Assembly: GCA_009767595.1 (NCBI GenBank)
Contig: VSDK01024078.1
Location: 160,368 to 224,367, forward strand
Reading direction: 5' to 3'
Origin: Symbiodinium kawagutii
Lineage: Eukaryota > Sar > Dinophyceae > Suessiales > Symbiodiniaceae
Length of the DNA stretch: 64,000 nucleotides
The translations under genes and the position numbers were made by a program. Under the pieces are notes generated by a model, which made no database searches, was not told the DNA's origin, and saw nothing but the letters and a program-made list of their open reading frames with translations. Position 1 is the first letter of the stretch. Each line of letters opens with the position of its first letter. Below are positions 30,321-42,086 of this stretch, one piece after another.

Positions 30321-30825
30321 GGTTTCCCGTATACCCATCAAGCATCTTTGGACAGATGGGCTGAAGCAAAAACAAAATTGACGTCTTTTTGGGATGGAGT
30401 TTTGCCCCATCAGCCCCAGCTAGACAGTATTGATTAATCGCTGTTTTGTGTGTTTGTTGTTGCTCCTTAGTTCCCTCACCAACCACTGTTTAGCAGCACC
30501 AAGCAGATCAAACTGTTTCGATTGTTGGAGTATGGACCATCATACTATCATGTCATCATCCATCAGTACTACAGTAACCATAACTACCGTTCATTCAGCC
30601 ACGCAAGGATCATTCATCATGAACCATAGTCATCATGAGCATTTTACCACTATCAACCGTCAGTAATCACCATGAACCATCATCAATACTCATCAACAAT
30701 CCATCAACCATCAACCATCACTCAACCATCAACCAAGCTTCAATCAACCTTCAACCAAGCTTCAACGAACCATGATTCACCAACCAGGAATCATCATCCA
30801 CCATGCATGAACCAGGCAGCACCAG

Positions 30826-30915
30826 CTTCCACACATGTCCAAGGCCAGGCTGTGCATTTGGATGCCGCCTGGTGGCTCGCCATCTCCATGGCGGGGGCAG
30901 CGTTCCGGAGGTGAT
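30826..30915 (+). CDS. Predicted exon (phase 1 start)
   Basis: Acceptor CAGCACCAG. Encodes VHLDAAWWLAISMAGAAFR. GC-rich with all frames open; the frame was chosen for its resemblance to other phase-1 exons. Confidence 0.35.
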
Positions 30916-31710
30916 GCGCATCGTGGATGGGTAAAGAAGCAGCAACCTATGGGATGATGGCACTAGCAACCAAGGATGGTTGATACTTATGGGATGATAC
31001 CTATGGTTATGATGGTTATGATGATAACTATCATGGTTGATACCTATGGGATGATACTAGTGAATGACACCTAAAGTTTTGATGGTAGATACCTAACAAG
31101 GCAAATGTAGCTGACCAAAATCAACAACTGTGATGATGATACAAGAGTAAAACTAGTGATTGTGGTTGATTTGTGAAGTATACGTGGGATGATGCCAATA
31201 GCTGTGATGGTTCTGTAGTGAAGCCTGTGAACGATGGTTGATGGGATAGTTGGTGAAACAATAGTGAGACTGTAAGAGTTGATATTTCATGAACTTGACT
31301 TTGACTTGCATACCCGTGACATATTTTTCACAGACACTCATGAATCATGGTAAAAACTTTGTGAGGGGCCTGGTGGACTCAGGTCTTTGAACAGAAATGG
31401 GTCAATTGCGGGGATGCAAACACCCTTCACAAGAGCTCAGCATGTTCAAGTTACGAACTGAAGACTATAGGGTGGTATATTTTTCTCAGAAGGTCAGAAT
31501 CCCTAGCACCCAGACCAGAGAAACAAGGTCTCAACAATGGAATATCTATCAGAAGAAATCATTGTGAGCAAAGTGTTTCAGGGTATTCTGAACTGCATCG
31601 CGTGCAACATTTCGTGCTATATGATGGTTCCTACATGTTCCTACCGTAGCCTATTTCATGATTTGCAAGGGTCAGGCAGATTTCGGGGAAAAAAGACACA
31701 ACTGAATCAG

Positions 31711-31880
31711 GTGTCTCAACAAAAAACTAAGGAATTTGTATGCTGGCGAACTGCAAATACAAGATCTCTCCCTCAGCAGTGCCCTCCCTGGTACCGACAT
31801 CTTCGTGAATCTTCTCTTCATGTTTTCTGCACACATTCCAGGCTCCTTGGCAGAGAGCTGCCAACAAAAATCACTAGAAA
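31711..31880 (+). CDS. Predicted exon (phase 2 start)
   Basis: Acceptor TGAATCAG. Encodes LQIQDLSLSSALPGTDIFVN and LLFMFSAHIPGS, a beta-rich pattern. An overlapping frame is open from 31537. Confidence 0.4.
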
Positions 31881-31997
31881 GGCTTTAGGATTTGACCATG
31901 CAATTCCAAGCTTTGTGCATTTGCAGTGATAGGAGATATTATATGGAGAAGTCACCTGGGAGATTCATATCGATCGCTAGATTTTGAAGGGCACCAG

Positions 31998-32140
31998 CTA
32001 TGGTGAAACTGCTGTCGGCTTGTGAAAGGCAGCTGCGGCGCGGCTCAGGCATTGGCAGCGTGATGTTCGTTGAGGGCCCTGGAGGCTTTGTTTTCCTAGG
32101 CAATTTCAGCGCCGACGCCACGCTCACAGGACCGCCATGG
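31998..32140 (+). CDS. Predicted exon (phase 1 start)
   Basis: Acceptor GGCACCAG, donor GTGCTT. Encodes VMFVEGPGGFVFLGNFSA, an example of the P.GF.F signature. Confidence 0.45.
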
Positions 32141-32589
32141 TGCTTTCTATAGGTGTTCGGTGCCGTTGAGGGGTTGGGATATCCATGATGCATTCCATTT
32201 AAACTGCTCCTTAAACAGTTGAAGATCTCAATTCTAAACTTTGGATGAAGGGGCACCACCATCGATCTGAACAGTTTGTCGTTGGGATTCTGAACCTTCG
32301 GACTTGGCCCCTTTGGTAGACCAAGCAAATGGAAGGCCATGATTTCAAAAGCAAGCAAACTTGGGATTTCCATCAATTTCCTCATGATTTAATTGCCATA
32401 GGGCATGACCTACTCAGTACGGAATCAAACGCGGAGCCCTACCAAGGGATTACCAATCAAGGACAGCATTACACCTCAAGGATTAGGATTCTATGACTCT
32501 ATGAGATTTTCCCCAGACGCTCCGTATTGATTTTCTGCTTGTCTTGATTTCCTCCACCCTGAAGAAACTCCGAAGCACAGGAGAATGAC

Positions 32590-32805
32590 CCACGAAGTTC
32601 CAAGCAGCATGTCTCGTTTTGACCACAAAATCTCCAACGTTCAACAGGTACGACCTCACGTAGCAACCACCTGCTCCCAACTGACGCCAGGAGCAGATGA
32701 AAGCCTGGAGATTGGAAGCGTCACAATTCCAAGCGACAAACTTCATGAAGTGCAGCTGCCATTGGCCAAACCTGCGCTGGCTGGGACTTTGTATGGCTTT
32801 CGCGG
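32590..32805 (+). CDS. Coding-like block, probable exon
   Basis: Open frame with TPGADESLEIGSVTIPS and PLAKPALAGTLYGF. The minus strand is also open to 32746. Ends near GTGGTC or GACGTG. Confidence 0.35.
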
Positions 32806-33065
32806 CAGGACGTGGTCAGAATTCATGGGGGACGAAGAAAAGCTCAGCTGCTGAAGTTAACAACAGATGTGCTTTCAAACGTTGCAGGCATGTTTTCGCA
32901 CAAGGTGTCAAGTGGAGCAGGGTGTAGAATCATTCCGTGGTGAGTTGCATCCACTTCTCACTGTAGCTCTGGAGATTCAAAGCTTACCATGAGCGCATCC
33001 TTGCAGACTGGATTTCCAGGTGGATGATTTTTTAGCCTGATTAGCATTTTCTCCCGGGATGATCA

Positions 33066-33195
33066 TTCATCATTCAACCATCAAGAACCATCAACAACCA
33101 TCAACAACCAACAACCATCAACAACCATCAACAACCATCAACAGCCATCAACAACCATCAACAACCATCAACAACCATCAACCATCAACAACCAT
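33066..33195. repeat. ACCATCAACA-type minisatellite
   Basis: About ten imperfect copies of AACAACCATC, a dense form of the ACCAT words found throughout the introns. Confidence 0.9.
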
Positions 33196-33249
33196 AGTAG
33201 TAAGCATCAGTAACCATCACTACTAACCATCAATCACTGAATCAAAATC

Positions 33250-33460
33250 CAAAAATTATCCACTCGGCGACTCCGGTGGCTCGAAGTTGGTGTCAGGATC
33301 AGGAGTCCCATGTTGTCTCCGGATGCGCAGCTGAGTCCAAGTTCCAACCGTCGCTCGTTGATGCCATGGGCTGCGATGGGACGAGCTGAACCGGCCAGTT
33401 GGGCGACCCACCATTTCTTCACCGGAAAAACCCGCGAGGAGTTTGAAGGCATCATCCTTT
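33250..33460 (+). CDS. Coding-like block ending at a family A element
   Basis: Two open plus frames (one with ASWATHHFFTGKTREEFEGI). The block stops exactly where a family A element begins (GGTGGTTTTC). Confidence 0.3.
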
Positions 33461-33580
33461 GGTGGTTTTCTGAAAATAGGGAACCCACCAAGGTATGCTT
33501 GTTGTTTTTATGTTTTTTTTAGCTATAAATTATAAATGATTTATAGTGGATGATTTGGGGCCCTATTTTGAGAAACCACC
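33461..33580 (+). repeat. Family A inverted-repeat element
   Basis: GGTGGTTTTCTGAAAATAGG at the left and CTATTTTGAGAAACCACC at the right. It begins at the end of an open coding-like block (33250-33460). Confidence 0.8.
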
Positions 33581-33753
33581 ATCATACTTAGTTGCAGGTT
33601 CTCTTCCTTTGAGAACTGTCCGATCGGGGGACCAATGCTGAAAAGTTCTAAACCAACCACAACAAACTCCGGTGCTTTCTGTATTTGAAAGGATGATGAT
33701 TATTATCTTTGTTGTTTCCGTGTTTGCCCCTCTTTTCGGATATTCCCACATAG

Positions 33754-33896
33754 ACTTTGACTTGGTATGTCCTAACTCTTGCAATTGGAAAGTTGGAAGA
33801 AACCGTCGCCAACACGTTGCTGCCAAGGCTGGAGCATCCGGGTATTTTCATCTTCCTCGCCATTGGATGGGAGACTGGAAGCCGGAAGCACTCCAG
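33754..33896 (+). CDS. Predicted exon (phase 0 to 2)
   Basis: Acceptor CCACATAG, donor GTAGGG; 143 nt. Encodes TWYVLTLAIGKLEETVANTL and GIFIFLAIGWETGS; YVLTLAI matches YALSLTV at 43033. Confidence 0.5.
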
Positions 33897-33990
33897 GTAG
33901 GGGAGCGTCCATCGAAATCATGTGGGCTTCCACCATAAATCAGTGCGGAGAATCTTATGGGACACCGACCCATCATAACCCCATGTTTCC

Positions 33991-34077
33991 ATATGGTGGT
34001 TTCGCAAAGTAGTGGATCCCCTAAATCATCGGGTAAACCATTTACTCCGGGGCCCCCTATTTCAAGAAACCCCCATC
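33991..34077 (+). repeat. Family A inverted-repeat element, short
   Basis: ATATGGTGGTTTCGCAAAG at the left and CTATTTCAAGAAACCCCCAT at the right. Confidence 0.7.
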
Positions 34078-34194
34078 TAGTGATCTTATTGTTGTTCATT
34101 CTCTCCTATGATTAACCACCATGATCATATGGAAACATGGGCCCCCCTCATTTTTGAGAAACACCTCCGTAGGTTTCCTCCGTGCCATTCGCAG

Positions 34195-34290
34195 CAGGTG
34201 TCAACCTTCAAGTGCTCCGGGCATGCGACGTCTCTCCCTTGACACCTGTCTATGGCTGGGACAACGAGATTCACGTGTCCTTCATCGTCT
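34195..34290 (+). CDS. Predicted exon (phase 1 start)
   Basis: Acceptor CATTCGCAG. Encodes AGVNLQVLRACDVSPL and GWDNEIHVSFIVSSS, similar to the QN signature. Donor not fixed (GTCTCC near 34287). Confidence 0.45.
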
Positions 34291-34675
34291 CCAGCAGTTC
34301 CTAGCCCATGGTTTTCAACTTTTTGTTTTGACGCGAAAAGCAGAATGATTCGCAGGGTTTCAAGGGTTTTTTTTGGCATGAAACTGCATAACTAGAATGT
34401 TTAGTTATCGGAGTTTGGCATAATTACCTAGAATGATTTGTGTTTAGTTATTAGAATATGTGTATGTTCAAGAAATGTTTAATAATTTGAATTTGAATAC
34501 CTAGAATGATCTTTGAAGTGGTCGATTTTGTTTGCACTCAAATGGTTCTTTGAATTTGTGAAGAAATGTTGATCAGCAACTGACTGGTTGAGATGGTTGA
34601 GATTCCTTTACGGGGACGATGATGGTGTGTTGGGATGATGGATGTATGTTGAAGTCAAAGCACCACTGGCAGCAG

Positions 34676-34776
34676 GTTTCTTTTCAAGTCCGAGCTCCAC
34701 TGGCAGCTTGCGCTTGCTGGCTCCATCTGGCTTCACCTTTCCCACAGCTTGCGTCATAGAGGACGGCTGTGTGGCG
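34676..34776 (+). CDS. Predicted exon (phase 1 to 0), GF.F...C type
   Basis: Acceptor GGCAGCAG, donor GTGACG; 101 nt. Encodes SLRLLAPSGFTFPTACVIED, the clearest L..AP.GF.F...C segment. Confidence 0.55.
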
Positions 34777-34928
34777 GTGACGAAAAATCCCTTAGGGCTA
34801 TTTCACTCATGGATGTTGCAGTCTTTGAATTTCGGACCCAGAAAGACCTGTTTGATAGTAATGAATTCGGCTTGAGGACAGGGATTAGAGACTAGACTGA
34901 TGGACTGTAGTACATTGTTGCACTGCAG

Positions 34929-35065
34929 GTGCAGGAGGGAGACGGTGCAAGTGCAGTGCAAGTGACAAGACAAGAACAAAAGCAACATCAGCAACAGCTC
35001 CACAATATCTCCAACTATTGGGCCTTCCTGGAAATGTCTCCACAGTTGGGGAGATTCCAGAGCGT
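34929..35065 (+). CDS. Predicted exon (phase 0 start), Gln-rich
   Basis: Acceptor CACTGCAG. Encodes RQEQKQHQQQLHNISNYWAF; N.W motif. Another frame is open. 3' limit approximate. Confidence 0.35.
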
Positions 35066-35763
35066 TCGTACCTGCGAACCACACGAAAGATATAGACCAT
35101 TTCCTATTTAGGCTAATAGAGACCCATAGAAATCGCATGAGGAATCTGAGGTTAGAACCTCGCAGGGAAAGGTTAGTGAGTGATGAATCATGCCATGCCT
35201 TTGCTGGGTCGTTCAACAGCCAACTGGCTGTTGGTTGGGAGGGAGCTGGCTGGAGCCAGGGGTATCCTATGCCTCTCTAAAGATGGAGTAATTTGCCATC
35301 CCTTCTAATGGGGGAGCTTTTTGGAGCTCCCAGGAGTGGTGTCATGGACCCAATGGTAGCTTATTAGCAAGTTTGTTTTAGCCATCACTGATTAAACACC
35401 CATGGTGAGTGGTTGATTGCTTACGGCTGATTCAGCTATTCATTCTTAAGTATCAATCATCAATCAGCAACCATGAGTCATTGCTGCAACCATTCATGAT
35501 GTGAACAACAATCAATAATTGCTATCCATTACCCATCAATCATACATCAGTATCCAATAGTCAAAAACCATAAACCATTTCGGTTCATGAACCATGAACC
35601 ATGGAACCATCAACCACTACCCAACCATTAATCATCAATCGATACTCAACAACCAGTAAAGGAATGAACGATGGAACATTCACCATTATCATTGGTTTGT
35701 TTTTCTCATTGGTCACTGAACGATCGGCCCCCCTGAACCATGAAATGATGCTTATTCCATCCT
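35066..35763. other. Intron-like DNA, nothing recognised
   Basis: Rich in ATCAACCAT/ATCAATCAT words from 35450 on. No supported exon or element. Confidence 0.45.
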
Positions 35764-35905
35764 ATGGCTGTGGGTCACTTCACCCTGTACCCCTGGTTCC
35801 CATCATCAACCAGCTCGTTTTCCCTATGATTTGGTTGGTGAATACAAGCCAATATTGATGATCCTATTATTGTTGCTTAATATTGATGGTCAATATTGAC
35901 TCATA
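35764..35905 (+). repeat. Family B element
   Basis: TGGCTGTGGGTCACTTCACC, CTGTACCCCTGGTTCC, ending in CAATATTGACTCATAG. It is immediately followed by a second copy. Confidence 0.65.
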
Positions 35906-35907
35906 GT

Positions 35908-36020
35908 CAACTATGGGTTAAATTCCTGTACCCCTGGTTCCCCCATCATTAACTATTGTTTTCCCTATAGTTTGGTTGGTTATTAACCCCCCTTAGTTGG
36001 TTGGTTAACTGCTTGACTCA
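35908..36020 (+). repeat. Family B element, tandem second copy
   Basis: CAACTATGGGTTAAATTCCT then GTACCCCTGGTTCCCCC; ends near TTGACTCAGCTCCCC. It directly follows the copy at 35764-35905. Confidence 0.6.
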
Positions 36021-36056
36021 GCTCCCCATATTCCCAGTGCTTCGGAGGCGGAGCAG

Positions 36057-36190
36057 CTGAGCCACGGCAGCTGTGTAAACAACGTGGCCACGCTGCTTCT
36101 TCCTGTGGGCCGTGCCATTTCCAGAGGTGCGGCGGAGCTACGAAGCCGCGTGCCATTTGCCAGGGAACAACCCATGAAGTTCATAGCATC
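36057..36190 (+). CDS. Predicted exon (phase 0 start)
   Basis: Acceptor GGAGCAG. Encodes CVNNVATLLLPVGRAISRGA. The same frame is open from the preceding CAG at 36035. Donor uncertain. Confidence 0.4.
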
Positions 36191-36636
36191 ATCATGGACA
36201 AGTCATCATATGTAGCTCATGGATGATGATGATTTGGAATTTAGAAACTACTTAACGATGGTTAAACTTTCATGGCTCGCTCATGGTCGATGATTGTTCA
36301 AAATCATGGGACAAACAAACCACGCAGACCGAGACATTCCTGGCCCAATGCGAACGCGTTTGCAGATACATGTTGATCGGATAGCAGGTGATGATAGGTG
36401 ATGTCATCCGTACAGATCCTCAAAAGGAGTTACAAGTCTGTGTATCTTTGATGGTTACCCCGACTTGCATCCATCCAGACCAATCTGAATATATATCTAA
36501 CCCAGCTAGAGTTCCGCTTTGTCCACCGCCTACACCTGAACTCCTGTCACCCTGATAGGTGCGTTGTTGACAGTTAATACTTTTCCGTTCCATTTCTCCG
36601 ACATCGGCGATGAATTCAGACATCAATGTGACACAG

Positions 36637-36764
36637 GAAGCCGGCACACAGACATTCTTCGCATCGTTGCAGGGCAATTGGTGGAGTTCAGCATCCAAAT
36701 GACCAACCCGGAGGCCGTGAGCACATTGGCAGGGTCCATGATGCGAATCCACTGCCGCTTTGCC
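36637..36764 (+). CDS. Predicted exon (phase 1 to 0)
   Basis: Acceptor TGACACAG, donor GTGAAA; 128 nt. Encodes ILRIVAGQLVEFSIQMTNPE, with the L.L.V.NP segment as ..FSIQMTNPE. Next exon phase-compatible. Confidence 0.55.
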
Positions 36765-37081
36765 GTGAAACACTTGTTGATGATGGCCCTGCTATGCCCT
36801 GTTTTTCGAGGTGTCAACATGGTTTGGTCTTGATTGTGAGTCACAGCACCGAGTGTCAAGTGGATTCTCAAGGATCTCGTGATGTTTCTGCTTCAGGTGA
36901 AGGCATCATAAGGCATCCAAATATCTGGGTACAGTTGGATGTGTGGCTAGTTTCATAGCAATAACAATGGACTCTGGAGTTTTTTTTTTGACACCAGCTT
37001 TCACTAGAAGCCGCCCATGGATTGACTCTTATAGCCATGCAAGTTACGAAAACCGATGCTCATTCCCACGAACCTTGCCAG

Positions 37082-37250
37082 GAAGAACCCGCTGGCAGTG
37101 AGTGGAATATCGTCACCTTCCAAGGAGAAACAAAGCTTGAAGAGTGCGAGGAGAAGGTGGGGATGCTGAGCTGGATGGATGACTGCATTGCTTACAGCTT
37201 CGCGGTTGACTGCTCTACCAGCCATGACACCACTCACTTTCGCTATCTAT
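37082..37250 (+). CDS. Predicted exon (phase 0 to 1)
   Basis: Acceptor CTTGCCAG, donor GTGTAG (or GTAGGT 2 nt on). 169 nt. Encodes GSEWNIVTFQGETKLEECEE and DDCIAYSFAVDCST. A codon-rich, well-defined block. Confidence 0.55.
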
Positions 37251-37386
37251 GTGTAGGTATATGTCTATATCACTAACCACTAATTACTAAATCATTTTTG
37301 ACCATTATTCAATTATTCACCATCATAAACCATCATCAACCACTGTTCACCATTGATTCACCATGATTAACCACTATTGATCATTA

Positions 37387-37936
37387 TTAATCCCTTCTTC
37401 CTATTACTAAACCTCCCCCCCCCGCTCCCCAAATACTAAGCACCCCAAGGGGTTTTTTGTATTAGGGGGGATTTAATATTAGAGGACCCTAATATCAAAT
37501 CTGGGACCCTAATGATAAAAACCATTTGAGCGTTGAATATTTGCCTTTTTAAAGTCTTTATCAAAACCTATTCAAAAATTGCAAAAACCAACTGCACGAA
37601 GGGGACCCTAATATTAAATTTAGGACCCTAATGACAAAAACCATTTTGGCGTTTACTGTTTGCTATATTAAGTTCTTTATTAAAACCTATTCAAAAATTA
37701 GAAAAACCAGCTGCATGAAGGGGACCCTAATACTAAACCCCCCTAGGCCAAGGGGTTTTTAATAATGGGGGGTAAAACCATGTAAAAACGGTGCTTGGGG
37801 CATGTTGTTTCCTTTTAAGTTTTCAATTGCCACAATTAAAAATACAATTGACCAAAACCAAAAAAATCCAGAAGTGGACCCCCAAGGGGTTTTTTTTATA
37901 ATTGGAGAGGGTTTAGTAATAGTAAGAAGGGATTAA
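37387..37936. mobile_element. Inverted-repeat element D with internal tandem repeats
   Basis: About 550 bp. Left end TTAATCCCTTCTTCCTATTA; right end TAATAGTAAGAAGGGATTAA, nearly perfect inverted repeats of ~27 bp. Inside are ~119-bp tandem units (37484-37602, 37603-37721, partial after), each with GGACCCTAAT twice and AAAACCTATTCAAAAATT. CCCCAAGGGG palindromes occur at 37443, 37747 and 37881. There is no ORF; probably non-autonomous. Confidence 0.7.
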
Positions 37937-38028
37937 TCATTAACCATTTATTGACCACTATTGAAGAATGCATTATTGGCCACTAGAATTGGAGCCATAA
38001 ACCAGCTATACTACGACACGTTGTCCAG

Positions 38029-38102
38029 GTCGCAACCTTCAGCTTGGCGAGACGTTTCTGGCGCACACTGCTGGGATGGAGGAAAGCTCCGTGCGAAACC
38101 CT
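38029..38102 (+). CDS. Predicted exon (phase 1 to 0) with consensus donor
   Basis: Acceptor TTGTCCAG, donor GTAAGT; 74 nt. Encodes RNLQLGETFLAHTAGMEESS. Phase-compatible with 37082-37250. Confidence 0.55.
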
Positions 38103-38287
38103 GTAAGTCATGGGATAAACCACCCGTGTGAACCACTAACAATAGCAGTAATCATAGTGGTTAATTAATCATAGTGGTTAATCATAGTGGTTATTGGTGA
38201 ACAACGTGTTTGAACATTGTCAACCATTTACCACTATGATTCACCATGTTAACCAGCATGTCCTTCATGACTATTCACCATTGGCAA

Positions 38288-38392
38288 GCGGCCATTTTAA
38301 TCTACCCCTACTGGTGATAGCACCACCCGGTAGCCACGGAGCCCAACCGTTGCATTGGGCACTAGGCTATGCCACAGTTGAAGGTCACAGGA
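38288..38392 (+). CDS. Coding-like block, probable exon
   Basis: Open frame with LPLLVIAPPGSHGAQPLHWA, like the L..AP.G segment at 34676. Acceptor unclear; donor GTACTG. Confidence 0.35.
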
Positions 38393-38608
38393 CGGTACTG
38401 GGGAGCTGAAGATTCAGCAAATCTAAGAGACACCCAATGCCTGTTCCATTAGCCTATACCTTTGTGAAAGACAGGGGAAAGGCACAACAAATTACACTCA
38501 AGTTGTGTTTTTGTTCCTTTCTCATTGCATCTTTTCTGTGGATGTGAGGTGGGAGGCATTTGCAACACTTTGGGCTTTACTCTCCCTGGAAGGTTCAAAC
38601 CTGTGCAG

Positions 38609-38786
38609 ATGCCATAGTGATAGATCAACGGTACCCCTGACTGCTGTTGTTTTTGAATGTAACCCATGCCAATGCCCAGAATCCAAATTCGTTGGTCTGC
38701 ACAAAAAATGTGGTATTTCGTTCAACAATCTTTCCTTCCAGTTGACAGACCAGATCTTCCGAAGAACAGGGATCATTTGGTACCAG
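38609..38786 (+). CDS. Predicted exon (phase 2 to 0), Cys-rich
   Basis: Acceptor TGTGCAG, donor GTAGTG. Encodes VVFECNPCQCPESK and ISFNNLSFQLTDQIF. The frame is open from 38505. Confidence 0.45.
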
Positions 38787-39206
38787 GTAGTGTTGATTTT
38801 AGGATGTGGGATCAAATTTTACATTTTAGTTGGTAGGATATGAAAGTATACCAAAAACATATAGCAGAGCATGCTGTCACAAGTGACACGTATACCCTCC
38901 TGTTGACCAGCCTGGAAGTGGAAAAAGGTCATGCCGTTCGGTAAACCACCTTTAAAATCAGTGGATTTTCCACCGCCCGGTTACCCAAGTGCAATGATTG
39001 ATAGTTGATGATGACGAGTTGTGAATCGTACAAACTGGAATTCTCCACCATTCTACTTGTAAATAGATGTAGGAATATGTAGGATTCAATAAAAAACGAG
39101 TCAGTCAATCATGGGCTGACAATGATTACCCTGGGTCAAACATGAGTAATGCACCATGAAAAATGAGTAATCAGCCTGATGAACATGATCAACCATTCCC
39201 AGCAAA

Positions 39207-39311
39207 TGGTGGCTTCTCAAGCCCTAGGGAACCCACCGGTTTTCATCCTTGCTTAATCATGTATAAACCAGCCCTAACTTGAGGGTCCCCAGACTGGCTT
39301 GAGAAACCACC
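39207..39311 (+). repeat. Family A inverted-repeat element
   Basis: ATGGTGGCTTCTCAAGCC at the left and GGCTTGAGAAACCACC at the right; inner AGGGAACCC and GGGTCCCC. Confidence 0.8.
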
Positions 39312-39588
39312 AAGATTGGTTTGTACCATTGTTGTGGGTCATTATCCCTAACTACTACTAATTCATGGTTATCCCGATATAGTCCCTAACCACCATTACC
39401 CATGTTTTCATGTGGTTTTAAGACAAAAAATCCCTATATACTCCCTTTAGAATCCCAGTATATAACCTATGTAGAATCCTTATGTATAACTTATCCCTAC
39501 ATAGTCCTTATGCAAAACCCTATATCAATCTTTTTACATATCCCTTTACAATAGTTAAATAGTCACTTGACCCCTGGGTTGACCACAG

Positions 39589-39704
39589 TTGTTGAAGTTC
39601 CCTTGGTTGATCGGTGCCACGGCGGAACACCCAAGGCTTGGATCAGGCCTTTGTGGCACGAAGCAGCGTGGGTCAGGATCTGCGTCCGGGTCAGTAGCTG
39701 GACG
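39589..39704 (+). CDS. Predicted exon (phase 1 to 0)
   Basis: Acceptor ACCACAG, donor GTGCAC; 116 nt, the same length as 26026-26141. Encodes VVEVPLVDRCHGG and AAWVRICVRVSSW. Confidence 0.45.
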
Positions 39705-39834
39705 GTGCACGGTTCTGACGAGGCGGCTGGTGGTCGGTTGGTTAAGGTTGGTTGAGGTTGGGTAAGGTTGGTTAAGGTTGGTTGGCTGTTGATTCTTTGA
39801 TTTTGCTACTTTGGTTCAGTGCTGGTTGTGATTC

Positions 39835-39865
<31 letters not shown>
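39835..39865. repeat. (TTG)n microsatellite
   Basis: About 10 TTG units. Confidence 0.95.
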
Positions 39866-40613
39866 AGTTGACAACTGTTAATAATCATGATTTTAACCAT
39901 TAAAAAGCCTTATTACAGCCTACAACCACCAACTGCGAGGTGTTTGTGGGGTGTTTGGGTGTTTGATGGTTGCCGATTCTTCGATTTTGTGTGTTTGGTT
40001 GGGTGCTGATTATTGTTGGGTGTTGGGTGATGGTTGTTGGTGGTTGTTGTGAATCATTACTGTGTTTTGTGTTCTTTATCCGTACATCATTGTGAGGTGT
40101 TGCACTCGCGATGCATGAGTTGTTGAGTTCAAAGTTGGACCCCAGAAGTAGCGAAAACAAATGACCGTTGATCAATGATTTCTAGTGGTCAAATAAGCTT
40201 TAACCATTACTAGATGATTGATCAATGGCAATAGTTGGCTAGTTGTTAGTACTGTTAACCAAACATCCTTAGCTTATAATTAGCTAATGATTTTGTTCTA
40301 ATCATCATCATGAAGCGTTATGCACGTATTTGCTGCGATGGTCACTGATGTTCAATGATGCCGTGAGTTTCTTTTTTCTCAGCGTTCAGATAAGACAAAG
40401 GGATTGCTTCGAGCCTTTTGGCTGCACTCCTGCTAAGTTTCCGGGGGCTGAAAAGATATTCTGAAGGCCCCTGGTCCCTGGTGTGAAACAGTTGGCTGAT
40501 TAATATAGTGAAGCATTGTGAGGGAGTGAAACCATCTGATTTTTTTCTGAGAAGCGTGACAGCTCTTTGTTTGTGATCTTGTTCGAGGAGCATGTTCACT
40601 CCAACTGAGGCAG
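39866..40613. other. Intron-like DNA, nothing recognised
   Basis: GGTTG/GTTGTT-rich followed by AT-rich sequence; a minus ORF at 40342-40599 has no supporting pattern. Confidence 0.4.
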
Positions 40614-40814
40614 AGCGTCTACCAGTTCGTTTTCACACATCCAGACAGAACTTCAAAAGAGCTCACGGACATTGCAGCAGGGTTTTTCAGTCGAAGCAGC
40701 ATCACATTGACGTTGCCCACCGGTTACTACGCACTTCCAAATTGCTTGCAGGTTCGCGCTGCAGATGCCACAAACACGCTGTCGTTGTTGTGTGGCCAAT
40801 CGTTGCAGGGGATA
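40614..40814 (+). CDS. Predicted exon (phase 0 to 0), modular gene
   Basis: Acceptor GAGGCAG, donor GTACCA; 201 nt. Encodes VYQFVFTHPDRTSKEL, SSITLTLPTGYYALPNC and NTLSLLCGQSLQ. A clear family member lacking an ATG-initiated ORF in this frame. Confidence 0.55.
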
Positions 40815-41305
40815 GTACCACCTGATTGGACCTAGCCAACGGGTCTCTATGCTTGGTTGTGAAATGGTAACCATAATGGAAGCATATTTGCTAGCCATTA
40901 TTCGCCACTTGACCTTTTTCTTTGTAGGCCTTGATATTCTTCACCACATAGTAACACAGCGGAGCCTAGAGCCTTGAGCTCGGGGTGTGGAGAAGAAAAA
41001 CTTTGACGTTTTGGGGCAAAATACAGGCAACAGCCCCAGCACTTGGTTTTCAGCAGTGGAACAAGAACGGTCAATTGTTTCCATCAATTACTTTCATCAA
41101 GAACTTGCGATTTTGTATGGGTTCATCATTTTTCTTTCAACAAGAAGTTAGTGTTTGCATGTAGTTTTGCAAAAATGCATACATCAGGAACTTTGAATAT
41201 GTTTCATCTATATTTGTTCAAAACTGAAAGACTTGTTTGTGCTGTGCCCAGAATCTGTCCATGGTGTGACAGGTGGCCAGTGGTACCGATAGTGCCTATA
41301 CCCAG

Positions 41306-41336
41306 CTGCCTGACATGCTGAGTTGCATCGCTTCTG
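41306..41336 (+). CDS. Possible micro-exon (phase 0 to 1)
   Basis: Acceptor ATACCCAG, donor GTAACT; encodes LPDMLSCIAS. Very short; splice signals only. Confidence 0.2.
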
Positions 41337-42054
41337 GTAACTTGGCACCGTGAATCAAGGAAGACATTTCACCCTCGGGAATGGCACAAAAAGGCATGTC
41401 CCATGTGTGATTTCATGTTGCAAAGAGATGTGGCCAAAAGGTGCCACCAATTTTATACCCGGGGCTGGCAAAGAATGAGTTTGATCCTTTGCAGAACATA
41501 TTTTATGCCAAACATGTTGATTGAACACGAATTTTGGCGGCTTCATGCGGTTTCACTTTTAATTTCATTTCATACACACAGAGTCACAGAGTGAAAAGTC
41601 ACATGATCCAAAACAGGTGGCAAAGGTTTGTGTCAATGACTTTCACTGCTTTGTTTCTCCAGATAGCGTCGCGCCTCACTAGGGATCCATTTCTTGCATG
41701 TTCATTGTCCACTAAGCTTGCCAGCACAAGATATTAGTTGGCTAGCTTTTTGTATGGAAAGAAAGGGAATCCACAACTTGGGATATTTCAGCCAAATTGC
41801 TATGAATCAGTCACACAAGACATCACAAAGGCTCCCATTTTTGTTTGACGATTGTATGTGTGCAGTTCATGTGTTTTTTGTTTCATCACTTCGCCACAGA
41901 CCAGAGTATGTTTATACATCCCACAGTATGTCAGCTAATCAAACAAACAGGCATATGTATTTGATCGTTTGTTTTGACGCATTTGTATAGATGCAAACAC
42001 CATACACACGTATATATATATATATATACATACATACATACATACATACATACA

Positions 42055-42086
<32 letters not shown>

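Noticed and set aside
33066..33195. CRISPR-like regular repeat
   Set aside because: Units are short, imperfect and without unique spacers; a minisatellite in a eukaryotic intron.
38281..38305. Possible spliced-leader-like GCCATTTT
   Set aside because: Only a short match; the rest of the known dinoflagellate leader is absent and no donor follows.
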